Below, piece after piece: positions 22,732 through 36,081 of a stretch of DNA of 64,000 nt (position 1 is its first letter; every line of letters begins with the position of its first letter). Below the pieces are notes generated by a model. That model saw nothing but the letters and a program-made list of their open reading frames with translations. It was not told the origin of the DNA and did not search any database. The position numbers and the translations under genes are program-made. The stretch spans positions 62,001 to 126,000 of the forward strand of contig JANVFP010000026.1 of the NCBI GenBank assembly GCA_027919835.1, given 5' to 3'. The DNA is from Lentinula raphanica (lineage: Eukaryota; Basidiomycota; Agaricomycetes; Agaricales; Omphalotaceae).

Positions 22732-24902
22732 ATGTCTAAAATGCCTCTCAAACCGCCCAACACCCGATTCTCAAGCGGCCGTCACGCGCTCGAACCCGCC
22801 ATGCGAGTAGCCAGTGGAGATAACATTCCGTTGTATAGCAAAATAAGGTGGACTTTTGGCCGCGGCTCTGTGGTGAGTACTATAGGATGACCTCAGGTTC
22901 CACATATGTCATTTATCACTCTAAAAACATGATAGATCAGGACTATATGGAAATCTGTCCTCTTGCATACATTGCTTGCTATCGGTGAAGATCCATGTCC
23001 TTTCAGACTGAAGCCAATAATTGATTCGTGTTCGGAACATTCAGTGGTGGTCGTACTAACCATGACCACGAGCCTTGAGCTTGCTATACCTAAAGTGATG
23101 CTTACAGTCATTGGTGAGAGTCTGTGACTCTCGAAAGGTGCCTCCTATTGAATCCCCGTTCCCTATCTTTTCCAAAATTGAACCCAGGCGTCGTTCTGGG
23201 CTTCACCATATCCTATAGAGCGGCGAGCGCGTGAGCCCCGGATTTTCCGTAATGTTTCCGCTTGAGTCTAATCTCGTTCTTCGTGTAAAGCTACGAACGG
23301 TACTGGCTCGGAAGATCCGCGTGGGGTGATTTAATGAAGACCTCGCACACCATTTCTCGTCTGATATGGTATCATGTCCCACCGTGCAGAACCCCACGCA
23401 CTTCCGAAGAACGGGCAACCGGGGAATGGAAAAGACCTGAACAAGAGCTATTAGATGTGATGGAAGAAAAGAAACTGTCATTAGATCTTGTTGAAGGTTT
23501 CAGTGTAGCCGTGAAGCATCACCTTCGAGGTACATTTGCACTGCTTCCGTGCTAATTCTTCCTGTCTGACTGAGAATGTACTAGGTGAACCTGGTCTTTA
23601 TTACGACGACCTTTACGACCTTGTTCGCCCACTGTGGACTGTACGTATTCTTCGGTCCCACTCAACCTCTTGTAACGTTTATTTTCAGCAGCGAAGTTCC
23701 AACTCTGACTATCCTGGTAGACTGTTCACATCAGTAGAAAACCTGAGCGCATTCTCTGCGCTGAATGGAAAAAATCAGCAGATGCTGGAAGATGATGTCA
23801 ACCCTGTACTCAATTCGTTGACGAAAGTGACTGGTCTTGAGCCCTCTTTCGAAGGTTCCGTGCTCGAGAACGAGAGCGAGTTATACTTAAACGTGGACTA
23901 TAGCGTCGACGATGCGGGTGCAGACCATCAAGGACCTTGGAAGACTGTATCCCGAGCGTTCGTCGGTAGTCGCTCAAACCATAGACTCAAAGTAGCGAGT
24001 GAAGGCAATAACCTTCCCTTGGAGGTCTTGCACTGTCTGAGCGAATGGTGTAGTGTGTTGGAGGACAGAGGCACGGTTCCAGGTCTGTGGAAATTTATTC
24101 GTGCCAGCTAATTTCTTCTCGCTGATGAATGCACAGGATCAAGTTTGGGCTCTATCATGGCTTGTATATCTGCTTTCGAAAATCATCTAACAGGTAACGT
24201 GTATATTTGCCTCGAGGTCGTTTCGGGCTTTTTAATTTCTCGCCCGTTCAGTGATGGAAAAAATTCTGACTACGCCTATACCATTGTGAGTAATCATGGA
24301 CTCAATCCACTGTCTGCATAGGCGATGTCTGAATCTTGAACAGCTTATACAGCGCTCATATCAGGTACGTTGGATCCGCTGTTTGCTTGGAATGCTCATG
24401 TTTTGTGACTGACTTGCTCAGACAGTGTGTTTTCTTTTTGCTCTTCCATTCTATGGTCGCATCTTAGGCGCTTCTGTAGCACGGTATGGCTATTCTTGAT
24501 TTTTCTCCCATTCCAACTGGTTGGAATGTTTGGCTGGTATTCAATCACGGGAGTCCTCATTGCCTCCTTTATATATCTTGGTTTCCTTGCAGCGGGCGAA
24601 GAAATCGAACAACCTTTTGGTATGTCTCGTCTTCATTGGCTCTAGTTGTTCACATAGTGAGTTTCATCTATAGGTTATGATGAGGTACGTCCTCAGTAAG
24701 CATAGATCGAAAATTCGGGAGCTCAGAGGGACCCCGCACGTAGAATGATCTCGATTTGGATCTGTTCTGCCGCTCAATCATCCACGCGGATATCCAACAG
24801 CTGCAGCATGCGACATGTCTTAATGCGTATGTTTCTCGCGACCAGAAAGCCAAGATGAATCATCGCTCCATGACTGTTGTGGAAGCGACTTGTCTTGCTT
24901 AG
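22732..24902 (+). CDS. Bestrophin / UPF0187 family membrane channel
   Basis: This is a fungal bestrophin-like protein, a predicted anion channel of four-helix membrane topology. ATG 22732 gives MSKMPLKPPNTRF and DNIPLYSKIRWTFGRGSVV. Later exons give KSVLLHTLLAI, VVVVLTMTTSLELAIPKVMLTVIG and VVLGFTISYRAASAYERYWLGRSAWGD. The last of these spans an intron in the family-typical RAxxAYERYWxGR motif. RLIWYHVPP, DLVEGFSVAVKHHLRGEPGLYYDDLYDLV and an inserted acidic loop follow. Then come LPLEVLHCLSEW, MEKILTTPIPFAYTAHI, LVGMFGWYSITGVLIASFIYLG, and the C-terminal GEEIEQPFGYDENDLDLDLFC, ending at 24902. The acidic PFGYDENDLDLD motif matches the family. More than ten short introns are present and no disruption is seen. 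Confidence 0.9.
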
Positions 24903-26220
24903 TAGAGTGAACGCTCAGATACCCAATTCTGGTATAGTAGAATTGTATGATCAATTATACATAACTATCGATGCTTAATATTCTACACAGTCTCGTTCGT
25001 CGCTGCAGAATTAGTATGATCTTTAGACGGGCGGGTCAAGCTTATTCCTCAATACGTCTTCGATCAACCAGACGATAATATGAGCGTTCTTGCCATGTCG
25101 TTGAGGATCCGTCGCCCGAGGACTTCCATCCAAACATCATTGAGTACTTCAACTTGTCAAAATTTCGGAACCTGAAGTGAACACCCAAGTGCCTTATCTC
25201 TGCCCTGCCCCCTTCTGATATCGACCTACCAAAATTCTGCATATACCATAAAAGTCAGAAGGAATACAGTATCACGCGTACGTTCATTCCTTATATCCGA
25301 CCGGTGCTCAGTGATCTGGCTCAATGATTTTCAAGTCTTCGAAAGAATCTTTCACATCTGAGAAAAAAATGAAAGATGGCCAGATCGTCACTACACATCA
25401 TCAAATTCTTTGTGATATTCGATGAACTACGGACCACGATCCAGGTGATGATTTGACACTCGTTTATCCTCTTCTCAGTTCTCAGTGCTTCTTCATGCCG
25501 CTTGTGAGTACATGCGTAGTACACGCTCCCTTGAACAGCAGATGACCGTAAAGAAGAATGCGAAGAAGCATGAATGTATCTATAAGCTGCGCCCACTGCA
25601 GATTGGGTGAGTAGAGTTTGTTACGAGGCCTTGGAATATCTCTCGCCCAGCCTCCAAAATTACTACGTCTCACATTCGTGGCTCTCCTTCGTAGCGGCTG
25701 CGCATATGTGAGCACCATCTGGCTTCAAGTTCTGACCTTGCTCAAGGCTCGGACTTGTTAGCCACTACCATCCTCCAACTTGTAAGCCTTTTGCGCCCTC
25801 GGGACGCTGAGTTCATGCAATCATGGCAGTCAGGACAATTGAACAACGTCACGGTCCTCAAACAAATCTGGCGACGGTCGGTATATTATTTGTCCTTATG
25901 GTCACCATTATAGCCGAGAAGACTCGACGATAGCAGAGATGGTAGGTAAAATTGGAGGTACATAAGAGATCAGTAGACTACACCAGACGGGCCAGGTAGT
26001 AGTACATGTCTCAGACTACTACTATACCTCCAACTTCTCGTTCTTGAAAACGATGATAGTTGTCACCAAAGCGGTACAAGGGTGATAAACATTGAGCTAT
26101 ACCATTCGCTCTTAAAGCAATAACGGTAAGAATGAATCAACGAAGTTGAATAGTTTTGCACTGACAGCAACTTTGAACTCATTTGGCAAGGGGTAGAGTC
26201 TGTGTAGGTCCTTGGTCGGC
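24903..26220. other. Intergenic region, no recognised gene
   Basis: Minus-strand open stretches (25042-25242, 25321-25596 and 25482-25718) look mildly coding-like (for example DIPRPRNKLYSPNLQWAQLID), but I cannot join them into a gene or name a family. They may be relics or chance. Confidence 0.3.
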
Positions 26221-26242
26221 ATTTAAGCGCCGGTTTAACGCG
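26221..26242. promoter_or_regulatory. GCGC/TTAA dyad-like motif upstream of the SIM-bearing gene
   Basis: ATTTAAGCGCCGGTTTAACG lies about 85-100 bp upstream of the ATG at 26323. The left half-site is as in the other dyads. The right half is degenerate (TTAACGCG). Confidence 0.4.
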
Positions 26243-26322
26243 ACAAAAGAATATTTTCTCACGCGTAGAACTCTTTCATCTTGAACGGTCAACCACTCTG
26301 GTGTAATCATTTGCACGACTCA

Positions 26323-28960
26323 ATGAGGAATTATCCAGGTTCTGGCTCACAAACATCTCCAATCTTCATCTCCGATGATGAAGATGGAATGTCAGCTAGT
26401 TCAAGACGGTCGTTCGACTCGGAGAGTTCTGTCAAAACGGGATTCAAACTCACAATACCTCATTCACCCTCTCATAGGGGTTCTCACAAATACACCTCGC
26501 AATCTGCAGACACCAAGAGCAAAATGATGGGGGGTAGCTCGCAGGGTCGACAAGTGGGCGAGACTGGTAAGAGCCCCTCGTATATCAGTTCCGCGAGCTC
26601 AAAAGCTACTTAGTCTCAAAAACACGAAAGCGTAAACGAGACCAGTCTGACCTTTCAGCTGATACAACGGTCTCGAGATCTACGCACCCTTTGCCGTCCG
26701 AACCCGCCTTTACTGCCTCAAAAAGTAAACGAAACAAGTACGCGGAGCGTTACAATCGCCATTCAGGGAACGAAGCTCACCACCGTCAAGTCTTTGACGA
26801 CGCAGCATTCGAACCTGAATCCTACTCTTTACCTTACTCTCTAGGTACAGCTGGACCTTCTGGGTCCTCTGTCCCTGTCTTAGAAGACTTGCCAACATTA
26901 TCTATGGAAAGTCCAGCCTTTTCGTCTTCTGAATGGGTCAATTCAATGGCTCAGGCTTCAGATTCGTCGTATATGCAGAGTTACACACCTGCTCCTTGGA
27001 ACACCTTTCTTTCCCCTCCTTGGACTTGTCAACCTTTACTCCCAGATTTTGATCAGCCCCTAATTTTACCACCTTCGTCTTCCATTTCCATATCATCTCT
27101 TCCGGAAAAACCTGTGCGGAATATTCGTACCATTCCAGCACAGAAGTCACTCCCCACAAACACCATTGGTATGCCTTACACCAAGGATCCAGAAGGCAGA
27201 CGAGGAGACTTCAAGCCATCTAGTCATACCGTCTTTGAGTCGAAACCGCATATAACATATCCACATAGACCGGAGCCTTCTCGCTGTCTTGTCATGGATC
27301 AGCTTCCGAAACTTTCTCGAACACCGCAATGGCTGAATGACTGGAGTCAAAATGCGTGCGGCGCCGAGCCAGTCTTCCTTGCCATTGACTCCAGTTCTGC
27401 CAAAGCGCTGTTGGAGTTTTCCTCTTCAGACCATGCTGAAAAAGCTTGGGGCAGTCCGATCTTAGGAAAGGACCTTCGCAATCTGAGTATCGCTGAACTC
27501 AAGGGCAAACCTAGAGTGGACTTGATTAAAGTCTGGTGGTATCGCAGCACTTCCCTAGATCTTATATTCGCTCGTAAGGAGCTAGAGGAAGGTGAGATCG
27601 AGGATGACGAACCTTTGGTGGATGGTAGAAAGGAGTCCAAAAAAGAAAAGCGGGCCAGGCTGGCGAAAATGGTCAAGGATGACAAATTGAAGCTGGTCGA
27701 TTTTGCACCCAAGCGCGGGAGTTCTGCACTACCAGATTCGCCCTTGGATGCAATGGTCACAGAACCCTATCCTTTGAAGACGAACATGACCGCGTCTCCT
27801 CCTCTTCCTACTCGTGTGCCCATCGTCAATGCACCAGTTGATAGCCTTACTCCGTCCCATCAGACCCATGAAACTGGCTTGAATCCTCTCGGTTTCCAAC
27901 CACATCCTTCAACGTCTGCTCATAAACCGAGTGCACCTAAAAGCTCCCCTGTCCTCACCGCTAGACCAGTCCTCAGTTTGTCTTCTCCTTCGTCCACAAC
28001 GCCTTCCACTGTCCTCGCAGATTCGTCCGCAGCAAAGATCATGACGCCAGATTCTTCCGTTGTCATGCGTTCTCTTTTGGAGCGTCAGAGGGAACTCCAG
28101 GAACGGATAGCACAAAGTAAACAAGAAATTGAAAGGAAGCAAGCTCTAGCAAGAAAATCATCAGACACAGCGATGCAGCCGTTGATCGAACAAGTTGCAT
28201 CGCCTGCACTCCTCGACGAACCGCCCTCTACATCTACATCTATATCTACATCAGAATCACCTCAACTTGATACACACGATCTGCGGCGTATGGCTCTAGC
28301 CAGTCAGCAAAATAAAAACAGAAATGTCGAAACAACAACAACTGATCCTACGATTTCTCGGACGGGCTCAGACTTCGCGCGTACATCCAACTCTGGTTCT
28401 CCTGACGCCAACAGTGGAACACCAATAACCTCCATAATCGCCGACATTGGACTAGACGATCTTGCGGTTACATTCATAGAAGAGAGTATACAAACATCGA
28501 CATCCAGATTCATGCCTCCCCCGCCTGCACCTCCGGCTAGCGCAGCCATGCATCATCCCAACCGTTCAAACTTGATGGCAAGACGAGAGCAACTCGAATA
28601 TCAGATTGCAGAAACGAAGAGGCTTATGAATATGCTATCTCAAACAACTACTCAGCAAGGCAAGGATCAGATTATGGCTCAAATACGTCAGCTCAGCCGG
28701 TGCGTCTGAAATGCGGGTTTTCTGATTTGTTCTACGGTGGTTTTGGTCGAGCCACTGAGCTTGTAATATCTGTTTGTAGGTCTCAAGAGCAGCCTCCACC
28801 TGAACCTGCACCTCCACCATTGATGTCAAAATCCGCTTATCCTTCTTTCCTCGTGAAGTCGATAGAGCCCATGAAGTCTCTCTGGCCTGAAAGTATCCCC
28901 GACGGTGGTATCCTCATTCTGAGTGACGACGAGGACGATGACTCGGATAACGATGATTAG
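26323..28960 (+). CDS. Unrecognised nuclear-type protein with RRM-like fold segment and SUMO-interacting-like motifs at both ends
   Basis: I do not recognise a named family. ATG 26323 gives MRNYPGSGSQTSPIFISDDEDG. A short intron (donor GGTAAGAG near 26570) joins to SKTRKRKRDQSDL, a likely nuclear signal. After a Ser/Pro-rich stretch, YPHRPEPSRCLVMDQLPKLS to GKPRVDLIKVWWYR looks like a divergent RRM: a beta strand with CLVMDQLP, helix TPQWLNDW, then AVFLAIDSSSAKALLEFSSSDHAEKAW. A charged helix KESKKEKRARLAKMVKDDKLKLVDF, a long disordered region, a coiled coil (LLERQRELQERIAQSKQEIERKQALA) and a second one near 28570 follow. A last intron leads to the terminus GGILILSDDEDDDSDNDD. The IFISDDED and ILILSDDED ends both fit the SUMO-interacting consensus. 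The RNA-binding role is inference. Confidence 0.75.
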
Positions 28961-29116
28961 CCGGATGTACCGGTATCATTCCCTCTTATTCCTTTTCTAG
29001 TTGATATTTCATACCACAGGTGCGGCGAGTCTCTTTTCTGAACTCGTCAGAACCTGCAATCAACGTACCCCGGTGGGGTCCAACACCTTGCTTCTGAGAC
29101 TGCATGCATACTGATC

Positions 29117-29194
29117 CAAGCGACGAAAGTGTTGTACGCGATGAAAATGTTCGAAGCGACAAAAATGTTCTAAGCGACTCCAATGAAAGTGTTC
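29117..29194. repeat. Degenerate short repeats, AAGCGAC-(G/A)AAA-TGTT type, cluster 1
   Basis: Four adjacent degenerate units are visible: AAGCGACGAAAGTGTT, GCGATGAAAATGTT, AAGCGACAAAAATGTT and AAGCGACTCCAATGAAAG. The spacing is about 17-22 bp. The region is non-coding. Confidence 0.6.
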
Positions 29195-29556
29195 CATAGG
29201 TGACCAAGCAATGAACTGATCTCAAGCGAGGAGAGGTGACTGCTGGGTGATTGATACAGCCACTGTGTTATTCAACGAACGCGTTTACTCTTCGTTGAAC
29301 TATCAGATTGGCTAGCGAGGCTACAGCCACTGCGGGTCAAGCAAAGTGAAGAAGCAGGAAGAAGCTTGAAAATTGAAGACAAAAACCTACAAAAACATAG
29401 TCTTTTAGAACTACATTGTCAATTTGGGCATGAGGAAGAGGCCCGAGGTTGAGAGTAAGTGCCAAAGCATCCAAGCAAACGAGCATGACCAGAGTACAAC
29501 CGACTTTGAACCGACACATGGTTGACAACCGAGACGATTCACAAATGTCAAGCCTT

Positions 29557-29630
29557 GAAGCGAGAGAAGTTGCAAGCGACAAAACAAGTAGCAAGCGACG
29601 AAGTACAAGCGGCGAAATTTGCAAGTGCTA
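29557..29630. repeat. Degenerate AAGCGAC repeats, cluster 2
   Basis: Units GAAGCGAGAGAAGTT, CAAGCGACAAAACAAGT, CAAGCGACGAAGTA and CAAGCGGCGAAATT follow one another at about 17-19 bp. They are related to cluster 1, some 440 bp upstream. Confidence 0.6.
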
Positions 29631-30543
29631 AGAAATAATCGCGTAGAGCAGAAATCATCTGAGATAGAGGCTTGAAAAGGGAGAAGAGGTGCGAAAGATG
29701 GAAAAGAAACACCAAAGAAGGGAATTTTGCACGGGCGCTTGAGGTCATGGACGGGCAATGACCATTGCAAGCAAGGTGATAATATAGACTAGCGTCAGGT
29801 AAAGTATTCCTTTCTCTTTCTAGACATATTGGTCTGAAGATGTTCTTCTCCCTTGGCAGTGTTTAAAATAATTGTACGTCGTCATTTGATCAGATCTACC
29901 GTGTAGGTCGTTGATCCTTTTCAGTGTCGTTATCCACGCATACGAGTGCCATGCTCAAATTGTTGACATGCGCCCATCCACTAGGGTATCCAGTGGATAT
30001 CGCATGTCGCATTCGAGCACTGTCTTTTTTTGGGTATCTTGATCAGGAAAGCATCCTGCGTTGAATCACGCTTCTTCTTATCTTGTACTTTTCCCAATGC
30101 GTCGCTTCTAAGCTCAGAAAACCTATGTATCTTGAATATGAGATAGTCATGGTTTCCATCGATAACAGAGAGTTGAACCTTGTACTTGACTTGAGACCGA
30201 GGCGGTGAGTACTGGAATGCTCGCATAAGCGTGGTTTCCGTAAGCGCCTTATCAAGCATAACCGCTAGCGCTGATGTCCCGTGAACAAAACAACCCCCAA
30301 CTACCGCCGCAACACCTTTATCCTTTACCACCACCTGTGTGCTTATTGGACTTGTTCTCTTCTTCTTTCTCTACATCGTGAGTGAACCTTCTGGTGCTTG
30401 TGGCATAGTATGAGGACTCACTCGTTGCTGCCACTTTTCTCGCCGCAAATTTCTGGATGCCGTCGTCATCGTCGACTCATCGTGATCCTCGTTTGACCTT
30501 CCGAAAAACCGCAAGTTCCTGCACATAAACAGTTTCCATTTCA

Positions 30544-31281
<738 letters not shown>

Positions 31282-32353
31282 GACATGTGATAGTCTGGTG
31301 ACCTTAGGATATGTTCCTGTTGAAGGCCTTGCGGTCAATGTGTTCAATATGCCCCGCTGTAGTAACATCCATTATTCAACTTTCCAGCACTGTTCTTTCT
31401 GCATCTGCACGGTCGCCTTCAGTACTGCTCTGAGTCATCTTTTGAGAATCAGAACTTAGGATTTGAGGGTAAGCTACTGTTTTTCATGTCTGTCGTTTTA
31501 AATGCAGGATATAAGGGCAATTCTTCGTACGTTCAGTGCAGTCTTCTGAAGACCGTCTGAAACTCATGAAAAATTTCACCGCTTTGACGTGCACTGTTAT
31601 CAGATCTGTTCCGATGGCAAATCGGCCGTTTCACGGAGGACTGAAGCGCACGAATGCGACAGCTTCAACTTTGATGTCGATGCACATGTATCGGCGACTT
31701 TGAAGCAGGAATAGGCAGGTAACTCGACGGATGAGCGCTGACTATGAATGATCATGCACATCAGTCTCTGATCCGCATCCAACCCATAGTTGTTCAAGAG
31801 ATTTTGAGTCCTTTGACACAATGTTACTTTCAGCACCGAAAAAATTCCATGGACGCCTGCCAATGCTCGAAAACTCGCCTTGTGACCAAAATTCACAAGA
31901 AGAAACTCCACTCGGACCACCGGTGTTCTAGCCTCTCGCACTGTAAGGACCATTCTTGACATTGTCTTTTCATTGATATATCTGGTCTATTCCTTGAAAC
32001 AGCCTTACAACTCGGAACTCTCATATGCATCCGATCTTGGCTTTCAGTTGGTTCTTCCGAGGCATCATTTTTTTGGAATCTTACTGGTGCTGTAAGTACT
32101 TCCTTGTATGCTTCCCTCTTTCAACTCTCTCCCATTGAAACATGAATCCGATGGACTCACGATATCCGGATCCTAGACTGGTTCAAAGAGTGAAGGAGCC
32201 AAGAACAACGATTATACTTTCATATCGTGTTGCAAGTCTCCACAAGAGGAATACTATTCTTCGGATATTCGCATACTTCAAAAACGGCAACAGGAATATC
32301 TCCAGCTCGTATAAAAGATCCTAGGCAATTGGCACATCGACTCTCAAGCAACC
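31282..32353. other. Intergenic region, GH16 promoter side
   Basis: No gene was recognised. TATAAAAG near 32310, about 45 bp before the GH16 ATG, is a good TATA-like candidate. Confidence 0.45.
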
Positions 32354-33892
32354 ATGGCTATCTACTCCATTTGGTCCTTGAGCTTTTTCCTCGTCTTCGC
32401 GTCCATGGCATGGGCTGCAACATACACTGTATCGGAAAAATACGTCGGTCAAGACTTCTTGAACGGTTTTACAGTACAAAACATTGCCGACCCGACTCAC
32501 GGTAGAGTGTATGTGCTCCTTGGTCGAATTGGTATCATTGAAATCGTTGCTCACCTCCATTATATGCAGTAACTACGTCGATGCGGCGACGGCGGCGAGC
32601 GACAATCTGACGTTCGCTTCCTCGACCAACTTCGTTGCCCGTGCAGACTTCACCACAGTCTTGGATCCCAATGGGCCAGGAAGAAACTCTGTCAGACTCA
32701 TGTCTAACAAGCAATACGGAATTAGTTCGGTCCTAGTGTAAGACTGCACCTGGCATATTCTCGTCTCTGGACTAAACTCAAACTCAAACACCACAGTGCG
32801 AATCTCAATCATATGCCGGAAGGTTGTGGGTCAGTATCATGGGTGTCGTTGACGAAACTGTCTTGTGTGCTCAATTCATTTCAACCAGTACCTGGCCCGC
32901 TTTTTGGACTGTTGGGGACCAAGGCGACGATTGGCCCAATTCTGTGAGTTGTTTCCCTTCACGCATGGAAACTCCACGCAATATCTCACACAATCCCCGG
33001 TGCATAGGGCGAAATTGACATCATAGGTCTGTATGCTCTTGGATGTGTTTCCCCATCCAGCTAACTAAATTTACGCAGAGGGAGTCAACAATGTGGGCAC
33101 AAATCAAGGGTATGTCTAATTTGACTGTTGCATCTTTCCTGTGATTGCTGATGCTTGGATTAGAACTCTTCACACTAGCCCGGGTTGTACGATGCCCGCC
33201 TCTCGAGCAGAGACTGGAACCGCTCTCCAATCAGACTGCGACACTGCAGTTAACGGCAATGCAGGATGTGGTGTCTCTTTCAATGATGCTCGTAGCTTCG
33301 GCCCTACATTCAACAGCAATGGGGGAGGATGGTAAGCATACGCTTCGTTACACTATCGAAAGTCTGGAAACTAACCAATTTAATGTTAAGGTATGCCATG
33401 GAACTCACCGGCGACTTCATCAAAATCTGGTTCTGGCCCCGTGGTACTTCTGTCCCTTCCGACGTCAGTTCAGATAGTTCATCGATCGACACGGATAACT
33501 GGGTACGTGATTCAGCCAAAATGCTACATGCAACGATTTAACCGAAATTTGTTCAAAGGGCACACCCGTGGCGTATTTCCCCAACACATCGTGTTCTTTG
33601 ACCTCTCATTTTGGACCTCAAAACATCATCATCAACTTGACTTTCTGTAAGCCAATATCTCAACTTGGTGGCGCCTTCAAAATCTGAATCTGATTGTCCT
33701 AGGTGGTGATTGGGCTGGTGCCGTGTATTCATCGTCGGGATGCCCATCAACGTGTGTTGGTGAGTTTCAGATTACAGTGAAGTAAAATTGCTACCGATGC
33801 TTACCTACGCTTTTCTAGACTACGTTAACAACAACCCAGCAGAGTTTGAGAATGCCTACTTCGATTTCCTCTCTCTCACGGCCTATACTTGA
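32354..33892 (+). CDS. Secreted GH16 endo-1,3(4)-beta-glucanase-like hydrolase (tandem copy 1)
   Basis: This is a glycoside hydrolase acting on beta-1,3 or mixed-linkage glucans, in fungal wall remodelling or plant polymer degradation. ATG 32354 opens a signal peptide, MAIYSIWSLSFFLVFASMAWA. The mature part has ADPTHGRVNYVDAATA, GPGRNSVRLMSNKQY, GTWPAFWTVGDQGDDWPNSGE and the catalytic EIDIIEGVN (ExDxxE: nucleophile, assisting Asp and acid/base). It continues HTSPGCTMP, GCGVSFNDARSFGPTFNSNGGGW, KIWFWPRG, VAYFPNT, FGPQNIIINLTFCGDWAG, CPSTCVDYVNNNP and AYFDFLSLTAYT, with the stop at 33892. All introns are canonical and the length (about 310 aa) is normal. A paralogue follows 488 bp downstream on the same strand. 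Confidence 0.95.
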
Positions 33893-34380
33893 GATGGATA
33901 TTATCTGAATAGATCGGGTCCGATATAGCAGATAACGAGGTCCTTCTTATCTCTTTGTATGCTAGTACTCCGTCGTGCGCGTGCAAATATCCAATGATCT
34001 TTTCTCCCACCATCCATCCGCCACGGTGTTCTGCTTCTTGAGATCCTGCCATATCGATGACACCTGGGCTCACCTGATTCAACTAGCGAAAGTCAATGCA
34101 CATAACGGAACCTAAGTTTCCTTCGCACTTTCGCATCGTCGGTGCGAACACCTTGTATCGGATGCCCAAAGCGACGAACACCATATGGATCTCTTGCCTG
34201 GCTTCAACTCCCTTCCGGACTGGTTGTGTCCGAGTGATACTAACCTGAGGGACTTTGAGTGTAACCGAGCACTGGGCGAAGACTTCTGCGCAAACTATCA
34301 TCGTCAGAATGGCTCGCAAATTCAAGTATATATACGCCGCCAGCATGAATACAGAATTGCCCACAGATCTTTAGCTGAGG
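33893..34380. other. Spacer between tandem GH16 genes
   Basis: It holds the 3' flank of copy 1 and the promoter of copy 2, with a TATATA stretch near 34328 about 50 bp upstream of the second ATG. Nothing else was seen. Confidence 0.45.
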
Positions 34381-35975
34381 ATGTTTCTCTACTTCACCAG
34401 TGTCCTCCTCGTTTGTCGACTAGTGAACGGGGCATGGTATACTCAATCCGATAGTCATACTGGCGCGGACTTCCTGGATGCTTTCTCATACCAGGCCATA
34501 CCTGATCCCACACATGGCCGTGTGTGAGTAATTTCTGGCACACTCCGAGTCTGAACAGCTTTCCTTATACGTATGGTACACAGGAACTACGTCGATGCTA
34601 CCACCGCAGCGAGTGAAGGCCTCACCTTCACATTGGAAGACCATTTTATCCTCCGTACAGACTACTGGAGCACCCTCGACCCATATGGACCTGGAAGGAA
34701 TTCCGTCCGTCTTCAGTCCTACGAGCAGTATACCACTTCCGTTATGATGTGAGTGAAGCTCGGGTTGGGTTGGTGATTCTTCTGAAACTTTGTTGAACCA
34801 CGCTTCGTGGCTGCTAGATTTAACATTTGGCATATGCCTCAAGGTTGCGGGTGAGCTCCTGATGACAAAACCGAGATGATAAGGAAACATTGACGTGACC
34901 TCACTATGCAGAACATGGCCCGCGGTCAGTATCTTTCTTGTTGTGCTTCTTAGTACAAGACATAATAGTCCCTTCGCTATACGATAGGTATGGACTGTGG
35001 GGGACGACTGGCCTAACAATGTAAGTGGGTCTGGAAATGGGCTCTTCGTCCACTCACCTCTCAACGTGATTCTTCAGGGAGAAATTGATATCCTGGAAGG
35101 TATCAACGATCAAGGAACTAATCAAGCAACACTGCACACGACCCCTGGTAGGTGTTTCCAGATTGTTTGTCCGACTTACATAAATCGAGCATTATGCAGG
35201 TTGTACGATGCCGGATTGGAGGTACCAACAAGGGTGAGTGGCAATGACTGACAGTCTCTGGTACACCGAATGAGCATTCTGAGTCCCGATCCACAGATAT
35301 GATGTCCTCAATGATTGCGACACATTCATAAACTCCAATTCTGGTTGTGGTGTGAAATTCAACGATGCGACGAGCTATGGACCTACGTTTAACGATAACG
35401 ATGGTGGTTGGTGAGTCGCCCAGAAAAATTTCCTCGGTCATGTACATCCTCATAGCGCCTAGGTATGCAGTGGAGAGGTCAGAAGCTGGTATCAGTGTTT
35501 GGTTCTGGTCTCGATATGCGGGTACTGTTCCTCAAGAAGTGGAAGCTGGATATGAGGGCGTTGATACTGACAATTGGGTACGTTCTCGAGCGGCCAGAAC
35601 TCCAGTCAGTCTTTTAAACATTTCCCAGGGAGAGCCGTCCGCGTATTTCCCCAACACAGACTCCTGCGATATAGCTTCAAAATTTGGCCCGCATAATATT
35701 GTGATCAATCTAACGTTGTGTGAGTGCTAATTCAAACGATGATGATGAGACAACCACCATCTGAATGGTCCAACGATACCAATTGCAGGCGGAGACTGGG
35801 CTGGAAGTGCTTACGAGGATTCAGGTTGTCCATCTACCTGTGAAGGTACGATCCTCGTAATTTGACGCGTTCCATCTGCTGAGTTCTGACGAGGTATTCA
35901 GATTTTGTCAATAATAATCCAGGGGCGTTTGAAGATGCTTACTTTGACTTCGAATGGTTGAAGATTTATACTTGA
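34381..35975 (+). CDS. Secreted GH16 endo-1,3(4)-beta-glucanase-like hydrolase (tandem copy 2)
   Basis: This is a paralogue of the upstream gene in the same orientation with closely matching intron positions. ATG 34381 gives the signal peptide MFLYFTSVLLVCRLVNG. Blocks are IPDPTHGRVNYVDATTA, GPGRNSVRLQSYEQY, GTWPAVWTVGDDWPNNGE and the catalytic EIDILEGIN. HTTPGCTMPDW, GCGVKFNDATSYGPTFND, VWFWSRYAG, SAYFPNTDSC, FGPHNIVINLTLCGDWAG, CPSTCEDFVNNNP and AYFDFEWLKIYT follow, with the stop at 35973-35975. All ExDxxE residues are present. One intron around 34914-34990 contains an extra very small exon (TWPA), so the exon model there is less certain. Divergence between the copies is substantial, so the duplication is old. 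Confidence 0.94.
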
Positions 35976-36081
35976 GGAAGCCATGATGATACATATTTTG
36001 GGTTTATGGGTTTTATTGCGTACTTTTTGTGCTGCGTTGGTCCAAGTGAAATGTAATTCTGCAACCGCGATCGAAAAAAAA

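Larger units (their letters stand above)
28961..30543. other. Intergenic region with degenerate AAGCGAC repeats
   Basis: Apart from the two repeat clusters listed separately, there is a minus-strand open stretch at 29980-30334 without a conserved motif or ATG near its start. The promoter of the UBC4 gene must lie near 30350-30540. Confidence 0.4.

Noticed and set aside
29980..30334. Minus-strand ORF of 117 codons
   Set aside because: It begins at a non-ATG codon, shows no conserved motif and no splice-supported extension.
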